Shown here: piece by piece, positions 24,451 to 35,660 of the stretch
How the letters are laid out: each line of letters opens with the position of its first letter
Position numbering within the stretch: position 1 is the first letter of the stretch
Source: Theobroma cacao
Lineage: Eukaryota > Streptophyta > Magnoliopsida > Malvales > Malvaceae
Reading direction: 5' to 3'
Assembly: GCF_000208745.1 (NCBI RefSeq)
Contig: NC_030853.1
Location: 12,232,097 to 12,296,096, forward strand
Length of the DNA: 64,000 bases
Translations under genes and position numbers: made by a program
The notes under the pieces: generated by a model
Databases searched by the model: none
The model's input: only the letters and a program-made list of their open reading frames with translations
Told to the model about the DNA's origin: nothing

Positions 24451-25731
24451 GGTTCGCGGTTGACATGGAAAAAAGTTTCACAGATGTGAAGGAGTTAATG
24501 TGAAAGGAATTCGAGATTTTAAGTGTGCATTTCTTGCAATTTATGCTTATTTGTTTGTTTTGATTTATTTGAATAAAAATGATTATTTATTTATTAATAA
24601 ATGCTTTTATGTTAGGAAAAATGTATGAGCTCTCAACAACAGGCTTCTCTGATTGGGCGTATATGAGAAAAGATTTATATTGATCGGTTAAAAGATATAT
24701 TAGGAGAACAGAGGAAACATGCAATAGATCCAATATGAAAGCAAGAAAATATTGCTTAATGCAAAAGGAGGAAAGTATTACCAAACACAAAGGCAATTCA
24801 ACTCCTTCTTTTCACATGCAAAGAAGATGGTGTAAAGTTTTTTTCAAAAAAAAAAAATTTCTCCAAAAATTGCAATCTTTAATACTAAAAAAGGGATAAT
24901 TCAATGCAAAATTTTTGCCGTTAATACTCATATATTAATGATAGAAATTAGACATTATCAAAAGATGAGTAATTGTTATTTTTATATTCACTATCAAGAT
25001 TTTTACCCATAATTTTAGTCAATAATATTATTTTAGATGAAATTTGAATCTTATCGATGAAAATTTTGTCAATAATACATAATTTTCTTGTTGTGACTTT
25101 AAGCAACGCCATTGTATATTTCTTGGGCTGTCAGCTATTGAAGCATCAAAAGAAAAGAAAAGAAAAAGAAAAGTCACTGATGACGGCTAAACATTTGGCA
25201 GCTCTCAAGTTGGAAAACCACCATCCATGAATGTCTTGTCAGATTGGAAACAATGTGAATTTAAGTGAAATGTTGGCGTTAAATGAGGCCAAATTTGTTC
25301 TATTTGTAGAAGTTCTGTGAAGTCCATTTTCCACTTAATAATATTGATTTAAGGTTGGTTAAATAAATTGACTTGCAATTGCCTTTCTGTCTCCATCATT
25401 GAAATTTCATGCCAAGCTTCAACAGAAAAAATAATGACAGAAAAGAAAAAGAATAATAATAAAAACAATTTGTTTTTAATTCAATTGGGGAATTGGCTAA
25501 AATCTTTATTGGGAAATTGCTAGGTCATGACCATCGTGGCTTGATTCAATTATACAGAGTGTTCTCATCAATATTCTACTTCCATGCTGTCCGAAACAAA
25601 GTGGCAAGCGACCTGACTTATTCAATTAAAAAAAATAAAATTCATTGACTTAAGTCCACTATAAACCTTAGCCATTCTACATTACTAATAAATGGTTTCC
25701 ATAATTGAAGAAAAAGACGGCTAAACCAATT
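24451..25731. other. AT-rich intergenic DNA, nothing recognised
   Basis: I see no coding signature or LTR end here. A short purine run of aaaag units lies near 25147-25172. The open frames in this stretch are short and low in complexity. Confidence 0.5.
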
Positions 25732-26110
25732 AACATGAAAATGGTGTAAAAATGATAAAGACTGCTATTGTGTTTACATTTTTGTTTTGTCTTTATGATG
25801 GAAAAAAAAAGTTGGAAATCAGTATAACTTGGAAGAGTCAGCAGATTTATTTGGCAATTTACTGGAAACAACCCAAAGGACTTGTAGGTGACTAGCTTAG
25901 TCCACTCCACCCCACCTAACACACCAAATTAAACTAGATTTTCTTGCCTGGGTCATGTACTACTTGTGGGGGGTATGGGATGGAATTGGGAAGGGAAAGA
26001 ATATTCGAGATTTGGAGTTAGAATACTCAAGACTTGGATATATTTGCCATATCATAATCCTTTTGATTGATCAGTTCATAAATTTCTGTATTAAAATGGT
26101 CTAAAAGATC
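25732..26110 (+). repeat. Direct duplication, copy 2
   Basis: Second copy of the 24092-24450 block, about 1640 bp to its right in the same orientation. It has a short insertion (gtggggggtatgggatgg) relative to copy 1. The minus-strand open frame across it is not shared with copy 1. Confidence 0.8.
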
Positions 26111-26821
26111 ATCCATATACGAGTATAATTTTATTTCATCGTAATTTTTTTAAAAATTTACTGTAGTTATTGACTGCTTTTTTAATAAGGTTAAGATTTG
26201 ATATTGGAACAGTTTTATACCGATTAAATAATAAAAAATTGCTAATTTAAACATTTTAAGAAACATTATATTGTTACATATATACTATATGCTACTTTTA
26301 AATAATATGTAAAGAGTAAAAATATATATGCGAGCAAAAACTTGTGAAGTTAAGATGAAAATGAAAATGAAACTAAAGAGATTATCACCTCTTCATTGAA
26401 TTTATAATAAAATTTTGATTCCAATAAGAGTAGAGCCAGCTCTCCTAGCTTTATCATTTATACTTAACTTCTCTAAACCTTCTCTCCATCAATGATATAC
26501 ATTCATATATAGATAAATCTTCACTTTTACACTAAGAACATTGATTTAATCAACAAATAAAAAGAATAGACCTTTTCTTTAGGGTGAAAAAAAAAGGTCA
26601 ACAAAACATATAGACTGCACCATCAAATGAATTGCCTCCCACATTTGGTAGATTTTATTTATTCACAAAATAAGGAAAGCAATAAATGGAGGTCATAGCC
26701 AACTATCAAACACTAAACTACGGATGACGATGAGTACTTTGTAATCGTGCCTCTGCATTACTTGACTAGATCAAACAAGATTAAAGAATCTTATAATCTA
26801 TTCAAATAGTAAAATTGCTAC
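26111..26821. other. AT-rich intergenic DNA, nothing recognised
   Basis: No gene, LTR end or repeat structure seen up to the Sirevirus LTR that begins near 26822. Confidence 0.5.
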
Positions 26822-28516
26822 CTATTAGCTTTACTTTTGTTTTGACATGACAAAATTGATTGAACTTAATGACCTGTGAAAATGAATGAAAGATATTTTT
26901 GAATATGAAAAAAATCCTCAAAAGAGTGTTAAAGATGAATTTAAAAGAAAGATATATTGAAATAATTTGATTGTTTGAACATGTTTTGAATATGAAAGAT
27001 CATGTTCTTGAACTTAAAGAAATATCTCTTATTTTTTTCAAAGATCTCTTATTTTCAAAATTCAAAGTGTCAACCTAAGAATCAAGTTCTCAAAAGAAAT
27101 GACTTGATTTTTAAATGAAAGAAAGCAAAATCTATTTCTTTGATTAATGGAAAGAATCGATTCTAGCAAAGAAGAAGTCAGTTCTTAAGCAAATATCAAT
27201 AGTGAAGAATTGATTCTAAGAAACAAAGAAGTCAGTCCTTGAAAGACAAGAACTTCAAGATTTGTGAAGAACTGACACCTTGGAGACAAAGAATCAATTC
27301 TGGAAAGACAGAATACAGAAGGAGAAAAGCAAGAAAGAGAGAATAGATTCTACATTGAGAAAATATCAATTCTTGAAGTACCAAAAATACAATTTAGAAA
27401 CTTAGTGACCAAGAAAGAAATGGAACAACTAGAAAAAAGTAAAGTAGTAAAAATCAAGCTTAAATTCAAATTTTCATGTCAAACCACAATGAAGAATGGA
27501 TACCTTGAGGCAAAGGAATGAATTGTCCAAGATTGTCAAGGTGTCACCTTTGAACCTAGTTGTAGAAGAATCAACATTTCAAAATAAAAGAATCGATTCT
27601 CTAGGGACAAAAAGTTACAAACTTTGCAAAGAACTGACAGCTCAACAATAAAGAATCGATTCTACAAATGGGACAAAAATTTACATGCTGGTTGGAATGT
27701 ACATGAAATGATTCAAATTTCTGTTCAACAGGTAGAAAATCACAAAGTTTATAAATATTCATCTTGAGGGCATTAAAGCAAGAAAAAAAGAGGAATTTGA
27801 AAGAATTTGAATCATCCTTGAAGAAGAAAAGAGTGTAAAAACAAGAGAAAAAGCTGTGAGCAAAAGGTTCTCACCTTTGAGCAAGAAAAGAGACTAAATA
27901 TCACTTTTTTATTCTTTAGCCAATCTTTCTTGATCTTAAACCTTCTTTGATCATCCATATCTCTGTGAAAGCTCTCACTTTTCTAATCCTAAACTTCTTT
28001 ATCAACTTTTTTAGAGATTTTGAGTTAGAGATTCATTAGAATCCACTATTGTATTGGTTATACCTCTAAGCAAAAGGTAGAAGGGTTTTGCTTGATCCTT
28101 TAAAAGACTTCATCTTGTGTAATGGTTGTCCTTAAACTTGAAAAAATGAATGTCTTTGTAAAGGTTATGCCTGATCCTACAAAAGACATGTTGTAAAGGT
28201 TATGCTTGTTTCTGCAAAAGGCATGTTATGAATGTTATGTCTAACCTTGTTGAACAAGCAAGATAATATTGGATTCAAACTCTTTGTGCTATTAAGGGAA
28301 AAGAAGTAGGCATTGGAAGGTCGAACCTTTATAAAAATCCTATTGAGTGCTCTTTATTTTTCTATTCTTTAATCATTCAATTTATACTTTGCTTTGTTGT
28401 TTTATTCCTTTAATTTTTGCTTCATTTTCAAAGATATTCAAAAAAGGGGAAACTTTTACTTAACAAACAATTCACCCCTTCTTGGTAGTTTTACTTTAAA
28501 CTTATCTTTCTAACCA
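26822..28516 (+). mobile_element. Sirevirus-1 5' LTR
   Basis: Starts tattagctttac...tttgacatgacaaaa (a decayed form of the Sirevirus tgttggctct...gatgataataaaac start) and ends just before the primer-binding site at 28518. Length is about 1.7 kb. Its U3 part carries at least six AGAATCGATTCT palindromes; exact copies are at 27153-27164, 27589-27600 and 27652-27663. A TATA-like tttataaat lies near 27741. Between 28060 and 28250 a phrase with 'aaggttatgc...gatcct' recurs three times. The left boundary is inferred. Confidence 0.65.
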
Positions 28517-28517
28517 T

Positions 28518-28530
28518 TGGTATCAGAATA
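28518..28530 (+). promoter_or_regulatory. Primer-binding site of Sirevirus-1
   Basis: TGGTATCAGAATA directly follows the LTR. It matches the initiator tRNA-Met type core with changes at its end. Confidence 0.75.
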
Positions 28531-28598
28531 GGTTTTCAAGTCTTTGCAAGCTTAACAACTTTTGAGAGATCCTAAACAAAAAGCTTAAAGTAACAACC

Positions 28599-29577
28599 AT
28601 GGCATCCTCGAACTTCGTTGGTGAAAGAGAATCTATTATGCGGCCTCTTTTGTTCAAAGAGGAGAACTACCCATTCTGGAGAAAATGAGGTTTAATTACT
28701 TCATACAATTTGTTGATTTAGATCTTTGGGATATTATTGTTGATGGATCTCATAATGTGACCAAAACTATTGATAATGTAAAACATATTAAAACAAGAGC
28801 TAAAAGGGATGATAAAGACAAAAAGTTGATATAGCTAAATCACAAAGCTGTAACGGCTATTTTGTGTGCTCCTACTAAAGATGAATTTAATAGGGTAGCT
28901 ATTAGATTTGATATACTTTAGAAAACTATTATGAAGGGACAAGTCAAGTAAAGGAATCCAAGATTAGTATGTTGATACTTGACTATGAGTTGTTTAAAAT
29001 GAAAGATGAGTAGCTTATAAAAGAGATGTTTGAGATATTTACAAAGATCATAGGAGGACTTAAACTTTAGGAAGAGAGTTCCCAAATGCACAGCTGGTGA
29101 AAAAATCCTTCACTATTTACCAAGATCATGGAGACCTAAAGTCACTACTATTGAGGAAGCTAAGGACTTAAATGTCCTCAAGCTTGATAAGCTCCTAGGA
29201 TCTTTGCTCACTTATGAAATTACTTCTAGGCACGAAAAAGAAATAGATAAGGCAATTAAAGAAGAAATAAAAAGAAAATACATTACTCTCAAGGCTATAA
29301 AACAGAGTGATGTAAAGTCACTCGAGAGTAACAAAGAAAAGGAGGAGGATGAAGAGATAAACCATTAAATAGAAGGTTCAATAAATTTTTGAGGAACAAA
29401 CAAGGAAAAAGGAGATTTTTCAAGAGAAAAGAACTAAAAAGAAACATGGCAAAGGATGATCAAGAGATAGATGACATTATCTATTATGAATTTAAGCAGC
29501 CTGGTCTTACCAGATATGAGTGTCCAAATAAAAAAAAGAAATACCCCAAGGGATCCAAGAAGAAAATAATGATAGTT
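28599..29577 (+). pseudogene. Sirevirus-1 gag remnant
   Basis: Start codon at 28599, 82 bp after the primer-binding site, gives MASSNFVGERESIM and FKEENYPFW, the N-terminus of copia capsid (retrotrans_gag/UBN2 type). A tga stop follows at 28687. The homology continues in other frames through LWDIIVDGSHNVT, LPRSWRPKVT and LNVLKLDKLLGSLLTYE. The nucleocapsid knuckle near 29490-29530 is badly damaged: YYEFKQPGLTRYEC, where two Cys and the His of CX2CX4HX4C are replaced. Right after this the coding sequence is split by the hAT-like element at 29586. Confidence 0.85.
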
Positions 29578-29950
29578 GCTTGGATAAGGTGGTCAACGGT
29601 AAGGTACTCACTAATTTTGAGGTACCCAAACCCTAATCCTATAAGATATAAAGTACCTGAACCTTATTAACCACCTAAATATTTTTGAAAATTATTACCC
29701 TAACCCTAACCTTAATACATTCTCACTACCCTATAATTACCATAATCTATTTAAAAACCTGATTATGTAAAAAAATTATTAAAATGCTATTCATGGATAC
29801 CTAATTACCAAAACCTGAATCCGTACCCATATCCATATACAATAATATTTCTCTTACATATTCCATATAATTTACTAATAATTAAATTAATAAAACACAC
29901 AAATAATAAAATTTAAATTTAAATAATCAGAAACAAATATCTCAAACATA

Positions 29951-30770
29951 ATTAATAATTTTATAAGTTATAATTTTTGTAATGTTAACACAAAATAGAA
30001 AGTAAATATGTTTATATTTAAAGTACATATATATATATATATATACTAAAAGTATTTTAATACATATATAATAGTAATTGTACTCCTCATAAATGAACCT
30101 AATCATATAAAGTATATATAGTAAAAGGCATTACAAGTTAATTAATAATTATAGTTTCATGAATTAATTTAATTAACTATATGAGTTTGTCCTTAATTAC
30201 ATGAAACTTAAAAAAATAACTAGGTTTCAAAACTATTCTAATCTCACAACTTCTCATTAGGTTTATATATTATACGTTGATATAAACTAAGGTGTATACT
30301 TTACAATTAATAATTTTATAAATTATAATTTTTGCAATGTTAACACAAAATAGAAAGTAAATATGTTTATATTTGAAGTATATATATACTAAAAATATTT
30401 TAGTATATATATATAATANGTTTATATTTGAAGTATATATATACTAAAAATATTTTAGTATATATATATAATAGTAAATATTTTTCTTATAAATTAACAC
30501 AATATATAAACTATATATATTAAAAGACATCACAAGTTAATTAATAATCATAGTTTCATGAATCAATTTAATGAACTATATAGATTTGTCCTTAATTTCA
30601 TGAAATTTTAAAAAAAATAGTTAGGTTCCAAAACTATTCCAATCTTAAAAGCTCTCTTTGAGTTTATATATATATATATTATGAGTTTATATAAATAATG
30701 CTATATAAATTATAATTAATAATTTTATAAGTTATAATTTTTGTAATGTAACACAAAATAGAAAGTAATA
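29951..30770. repeat. Three tandem copies of a ~355-bp AT-rich unit
   Basis: The phrase attaataattttata followed by acacaaaatagaaagtaa recurs at 29951, 30306 and 30715. The spacings are 355 and 409 bp; the second includes a 55-bp exact duplication around the N at 30419. Confidence 0.8.
30365..30473. other. Exact 54-bp duplication on either side of a single N
   Basis: Positions 30365-30418 and 30420-30473 are identical and are separated only by the ambiguous base at 30419. This looks like two overlapping contig ends joined without merging. Confidence 0.8.
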
Positions 30771-31165
30771 TAGTTATATTAAAAGTATATATATATATAT
30801 AATAGTAATTATATTCCTTTATAATATGATATGATATTCATATTATTTAAACATAATTAATAATCTAATAATTTTTTAATTTATATATATTAACGTCATC
30901 ACACTAATAAGTAGAGTAACCATACTTTTCATATATTTGTTAATTTTTAACAAAAATAATTGCTTGTAAAGTTGGTAAAAATTGTATATTTTTAATTTAA
31001 TTATTAAAATAATAATAAAATATTTATAAATGGTAATCAGGTTCAAGTAGCGGGTACCCAAGGGGTGGTACCTGAACTCGCTTCAAACTTGGTTATAGAG
31101 TACCCTAACCCTATATAATCGAATTGGGTATCCACAGGTACCCATTTCCAACCTTGTGCTTAGAG

Positions 31166-31868
31166 TGATAATGATAAGTCACAAAATGAAAAATTATTTT
31201 GTAGGTTGATCAAGAGCAAAAGGAACAATGTTTGAAAGCTCAACCAAAGGAAAAGTAGCCTTGGTACTTGGAGAACAGTTACTTAAGGCAAATGACTAAA
31301 AATGAAAACTTGTTTGTCAAGCTTAATATAAAGAAAAGTGGTAATGTTTCATTTGGTGGCAACTCCAAAGGTATCATCCAAGGAATGGGAATTATTGGTG
31401 TTCTCAAACTCAAATCAAGCATGTTTTATTTGTTAAAGATTTGAAGTATAACTTGTTGAGCATTAGTCAACTTTTTGATAAAGGATTTAAAATTTGCTTT
31501 GACTCTCATGCGTGCCATTTGATTGACATTGATACAAATAAAGTTGTACTCATTGGTAAAAGAGTTGAAAATATGTATGTGATTTTTCTTGATGAAATTG
31601 ATATTCAAAATGAATCTTGTCTTATGGCCAATGATGTATGTGATAATTTGTTGTGCCTTAAGGAAAGATTTAGTTATAGGACTTCCAATGGTTTTTTTTG
31701 AAAATGATCAGATTTGTGGTGCATGTCAATTTAGAAAACAAGTAAAAAGCTCTTTTAAGTCAAAAAAAGTGATTTCAATTTCTAATCCACTTGAACTATT
31801 GCATATTGACTTGATATATTATTCAGTGTATGCCTATGTGCAAGATTTTTATCATGTCCTAAGGAAAT
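31166..31868 (+). pseudogene. Sirevirus-1 pre-integrase and integrase start remnant
   Basis: Continues the polyprotein after the hAT-like insertion. Near 31330-31440 is a degenerate protease-downstream segment (GNVSFGGNSKG). The frame at 31441-31701 gives MKYNLLSISQLFDKGFKICF and GKRVENMYVIFLDE, the GAG-pre-integrase domain. It then continues in another frame as CGACQFRKQVKSSFKSKK and LELLHIDL, the first part of the integrase core. After about 31868 the sequence jumps to RNase H, so the rest of integrase and all of RT are absent. Confidence 0.8.
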
Positions 31869-32430
31869 ACACTTAACCGTTGTAAAGAGGATCTTTAGAT
31901 ACCTTTTGGGTATCTAAGGCTTAAGCTTACGATATCTAAAAGGGTCATCTTTTGATATTCTTGGCTATTTTTATGTTGATTTTGCTAGTAGCGAAGTTGA
32001 TCAGAAGAGTAATAGTGGTACTTGTCAATTCCTTAGAAACATTATTGTATCTTGGTCCTGTATAAAACAAAATTCAATTGCTTTTTTAACTGTTGAAGTT
32101 GAGTATATTTTAGTAGGTAGTTACTGTACATAAATTTTACGGATTAGGCAACAATTGAATGACTTTGGCATGTCTATGTATAAAATTCCTATATTCTGTG
32201 ACAACACTAGTTCATTAATAACTCTAAGAATCATGTTCAACACTCTAGAACTAAGCATATTGAGATTAAACATCATTTTATCAGAGATCATGTGCTTAAG
32301 GGAGATGTTAAAATTGAATTTGTTGATGCCTTTCATCAATTGGCTGATATTTTCACAAAACCTTTAAGTGAAGACTAATTTTGTAAGATTATAAGGGAAT
32401 TAGGAATGCTTGATATGCATGAACTTGGAT
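31869..32430 (+). pseudogene. Sirevirus-1 RNase H remnant
   Basis: Begins with the segment that joins RT and RNase H (VVKRIFRYL-like) and continues through a SNSGTCQFLRN-like stretch near 32010. A YCDNTS-type region follows (FCDNTSSLI, 32190), then [38 protein letters not shown], ending near 32425. Same domain order as Sirevirus-2 at 39180-39750. Several stops and frame changes are present. Confidence 0.8.
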
Positions 32431-32620
32431 TGAATTGATTTGAATATGTTTTTGATGAACTCTTAAGTCTATTATATTTTTAATCCCTTGTTTTGATTGA
32501 TTAAAAGTGGTTTTAAGTACTTGAAATGAAATTTTAATTGACTAAAATCACTATTTAATCAATTATACTAATTCTAGAATAGAGTACACTTAAATTAATC
32601 GATTAAAATGCTTTTCAATC
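32431..32620 (+). mobile_element. Sirevirus-1 post-pol spacer, left piece
   Basis: Non-coding. It contains ttgattgattaaaa, ttaatcaatta and a perfect TTAATCGATTAA (32595-32606), the same palindrome family that continues at 51342-51560 and in the LTR at 53595. This supports continuity across the nested insertion. The final caatc (32616-32620) is the target duplication of the LTR inserted at 32621. Confidence 0.65.
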
Positions 32621-34527
32621 TATCACGACCCAAACCTAGAGGTTCGTGACTGAAGCACGAGCCCAGCAGCCAAAGCCCACGATACCCGAGCAAGCCTCAA
32701 AATTCAAAATCATATTACATAAAGCCATGGGACTTCATAACCAAATATTCATAAATGACATTTAAATTCAACATAATATGTTATACCCGCCACATAGTTC
32801 ATACAAATATCCATAAGGCCATACATAGGCCAATCATTGGGCTCGTACCATACAACCTTTTGCACACAACATCACATGGCACTCAGTGTCTACAATATAT
32901 GAAATACATTTTTTCTAAACGTTAATATTTCAAGTGAGGAAGGTAGTGTGGATTGGACTCAGCGAAGTGAACCATTGGGTGGAAAACCCATCGAATGCCT
33001 AAATCGATCTATCAATAGACAACCTTTGCCACACTCTATCTAGTGGCCTATTTATCTACACATGGTAGAAAATGGGTGAATACTGTAATACTCAGTGAGA
33101 TAAGGGTATTAACACAACATAATAAAGTATAGGTAAAACAAATCAAGCACAAGGCAAAGTCGCTAACGGAGCACAAATCACGTGCATGCTGAAACAATGG
33201 GTGGAGAATCATATCACACCCAACGCCGAAGCAGTTAGCGGAGAATCATGTCATCAATCAGAGTAATCTCCCAATGATTGGCATCATTTAGAGTAACCTC
33301 CTGTTGGCAGCATTGCCCAAAGTAATCTATCAGCAGGCAGCATCACGACACTACAGGCAGGAATCATAGGCAGGACTAAATCATAACCCCTGTTTACCAC
33401 CATCCCTGCATGCACACACACATGGTCACAAGGTAACAGGACCCATTCAACCTCAAGTCAAATCAACATCCGAAATTCATTCCTCAGATGGAACACAATT
33501 TCACAATGAAACCATCATGTCTCTATCTTTTTATATGTCCACAATATAGCAACAATCACATTTATCGAGCTTCATTTGTCAATAAGCTTATTAAAGTTCT
33601 AAGTGCCTCAACAATCATGGCTTACTGGCTACATATCCATCAACAATCTCATTTTAATTTAATCATGGCCTAATAACCGTATATACATGAATACTATCAC
33701 AACAGATAATGAATCAATATTTCGTTAACAAATGGGCAATCTAATCCCACATCGTAGTATCACCATCACACTAATTTAGTCACAACTTATCCACTAGCCA
33801 TTAAAATCATACATCACCTAAATGTCTAATAACTCATGCTTCCCAATGGAATTCACAAGCAAACACATATATTAATATGTACATTAACAATATACTAGCC
33901 TAGGCACACCCATCTAGGCAATCACATTCACATATATACATACATAGTTCTCTAGCCTAGGCATGTTCAACTAGGCCTACATTCATAATATAGTACCAGT
34001 GCAACGCATTTTCCATGCATTATGCATCATATGCATTTAATTAACCCATTTACAATGACAAATTGGAGGTACTCCATAGCTAAGCTTCAATCTTTAGCCT
34101 CCAATCGTATTTCAGCTCACAAATGTGCCCAATTGGCTTAATCTTCCCCTAAGCATATCAAAACATCACAAAACAACTTAAATCTTGGCTTTCAAAAAAT
34201 GCCAACTTTCTAAAAATAATCAAATCCTTAACAATCCAACATAAAAGCTCAAATCCTTCAATAATGAGCTAGACTTATACTTTAGGGACTAGATTGTACA
34301 ATTATTTACCCCAAATCCTTAGTCAACTCAAGAAAGCCAATTTCTTCAAAGTTGGATCAAACTAACTAAGTCATTAGCCAATTAAATTGAAAATCAATCA
34401 TTCAAAATGCTTAATCTTACCTCTAGAAGTGTTTCCCAAGCTCCAATCCACTTTAATCTACCCAAAATAGATTCAAAAATCGTTTTAGGAGGTTAAGGTT
34501 TTGAGTTCTAAAAAGAGAAAGCAAAAC
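32621..34527 (-). mobile_element. Solo gypsy LTR family B', left piece
   Basis: Starts tatcacgaccc (an altered tgtcacgaccc). It shares with the family B LTRs the caaagtcgctaacggag, agagtaatctcccaatgattgg and 'ctagcctaggca' blocks. It is broken at 34527 by Sirevirus-2 and resumes at 50506. The pieces sum to about 2738 bp, close to the 2691 bp of the complete family B LTR. Flanking caatc duplications (32616-32620, 51337-51341) mark it as a solo LTR. Confidence 0.82.
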
Positions 34528-35602
34528 TGTTGGCTCTATTAGTTTTTGATGATAATAAAACATTCCCATTTATTTGTGTCTAATATCTTTACTTGAGTGT
34601 GCAGGAAAATTAATATATGAAATCAATTATTTAACTTTTCAAAGAGTATATCAAAAGAAAAAGAGGGATAAAAATAAAAAGATGTAACTGTCTAACAAGG
34701 AGAAAGCTTATTGGTGAAACAAGGAAGAATGTTGGTTGACCAAGTTTCAAATTAGAGGAATGACGGGTTGAAGAGTTTGAGAAATAGAACCAACTTAGTC
34801 AACCAAATCAGTTGACTAAGTGCTCTCTGCCAGAATCTGCAACCTGAAATAGAACGAACTTAGTCGACCAAGTCAATCAACTAAGAGCTCTCTGTCTACA
34901 AATTGAACCAGAGCACTACAAGATAGATTAGCGACTAGAACTCATCCTCAACTATTTCCAACGGACATAAAACTGCCAAACTGCCATCAAAGTTGCATCT
35001 CCAAGTATAAAAGGGTCTTCCAACAATTAGAAACTAGTTTTAAGAAGCCTTGAATGAGATTTGAGCTATAGAGAGTTGAAAAACCAAAAAATCTTCACTG
35101 CACTTGTCTGCACTTAAATGCCTACTCTTTGCATTTGTATTTTGCACTCAATCTTGTACCAATTAGATCAACCAATGATCATAGGTACTTTCTTTTACTA
35201 CTCTTCTTGTATTCTTAGAGTGAGGAAGTCACTCTAAGGGGTTGTTCAAGCTTGAGATAGCTTGATTGTTATAGGTTGTGGTTGAGCCTTGGAAAAACCA
35301 CTTTGGGTTTTAGTTTAGCCCGTGAAAAACTAGTGTAAAAGGTTTTGGCTGAGCCTTGAAAAGCCATTGTAAAGCTTGGTGAAAGCTTGTGAATTTCACC
35401 AGTTCTTAGTGGATTTGTTGGAAAAATCCTTGGTTGAGTAATCAAGGTAGTGGATGTAAGTCTTGGATCGAACCACTCTAAATTGTTGTGCATCTTGTAC
35501 TCTGTTTTTATTTTGTTAAGTTCTGGAAATTAGTTTCCAATATTGTTAAGAGCCAAATTGTGCTATTCACCCTCCCTCTAGCACATATTATCGGGACCAA
35601 CA
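34528..35602 (+). mobile_element. Sirevirus-2 5' LTR
   Basis: TGTTGGCTCTATTAG start with the tttttgatgataataaaac block, GGGACCAACA end, 1075 bp. The target duplication aaaac is at 34523-34527 and is matched at 50501-50505. U3 contains long inverted repeats: CTTAGTCAAC (34794-34803) pairs with GTTGACTAAG (34811-34820), and a second related pair follows at 34857-34885. A TATA-like tataaaag lies near 35006. The primer-binding site follows at 35605. Confidence 0.92.
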
Positions 35603-35604
35603 AG

Positions 35605-35616
35605 TGGTATCAGAGC
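35605..35616 (+). promoter_or_regulatory. Primer-binding site of Sirevirus-2
   Basis: TGGTATCAGAGC, the exact initiator tRNA-Met complement used by plant copia elements, lies 2 bp after the LTR end. Confidence 0.92.
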
Positions 35617-35660
35617 TAGTTCCCTGTTATTAAGGCTTAACATCCTTAGGGAGGATCCAA

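Larger units (their letters stand above)
29586..31157. mobile_element. hAT-like non-autonomous DNA element in Sirevirus-1
   Basis: A 1.57 kb AT-rich block interrupts gag/pol. It is flanked by gcttggat (29578-29585) and gcttagag (31158-31165), an 8-bp duplication with two mismatches, as expected for hAT elements. The ends are imperfect inverted repeats: aaggtggtcaacgg at the left, acaaggttggaaatgg as the reverse complement of the right. Both subterminal regions hold many ggtac/gggtac words in opposite orientation, common in plant hAT elements. No transposase frame is visible. The interior has three tandem copies of a unit of about 355 bp and one N. Confidence 0.65.

Noticed and set aside
29694..29715. 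Telomere-like ccctaaccctaacc run
   Set aside because: Only about two units, lacking the third A of the plant CCCTAAA repeat, and part of the subterminal words of the hAT-like element.
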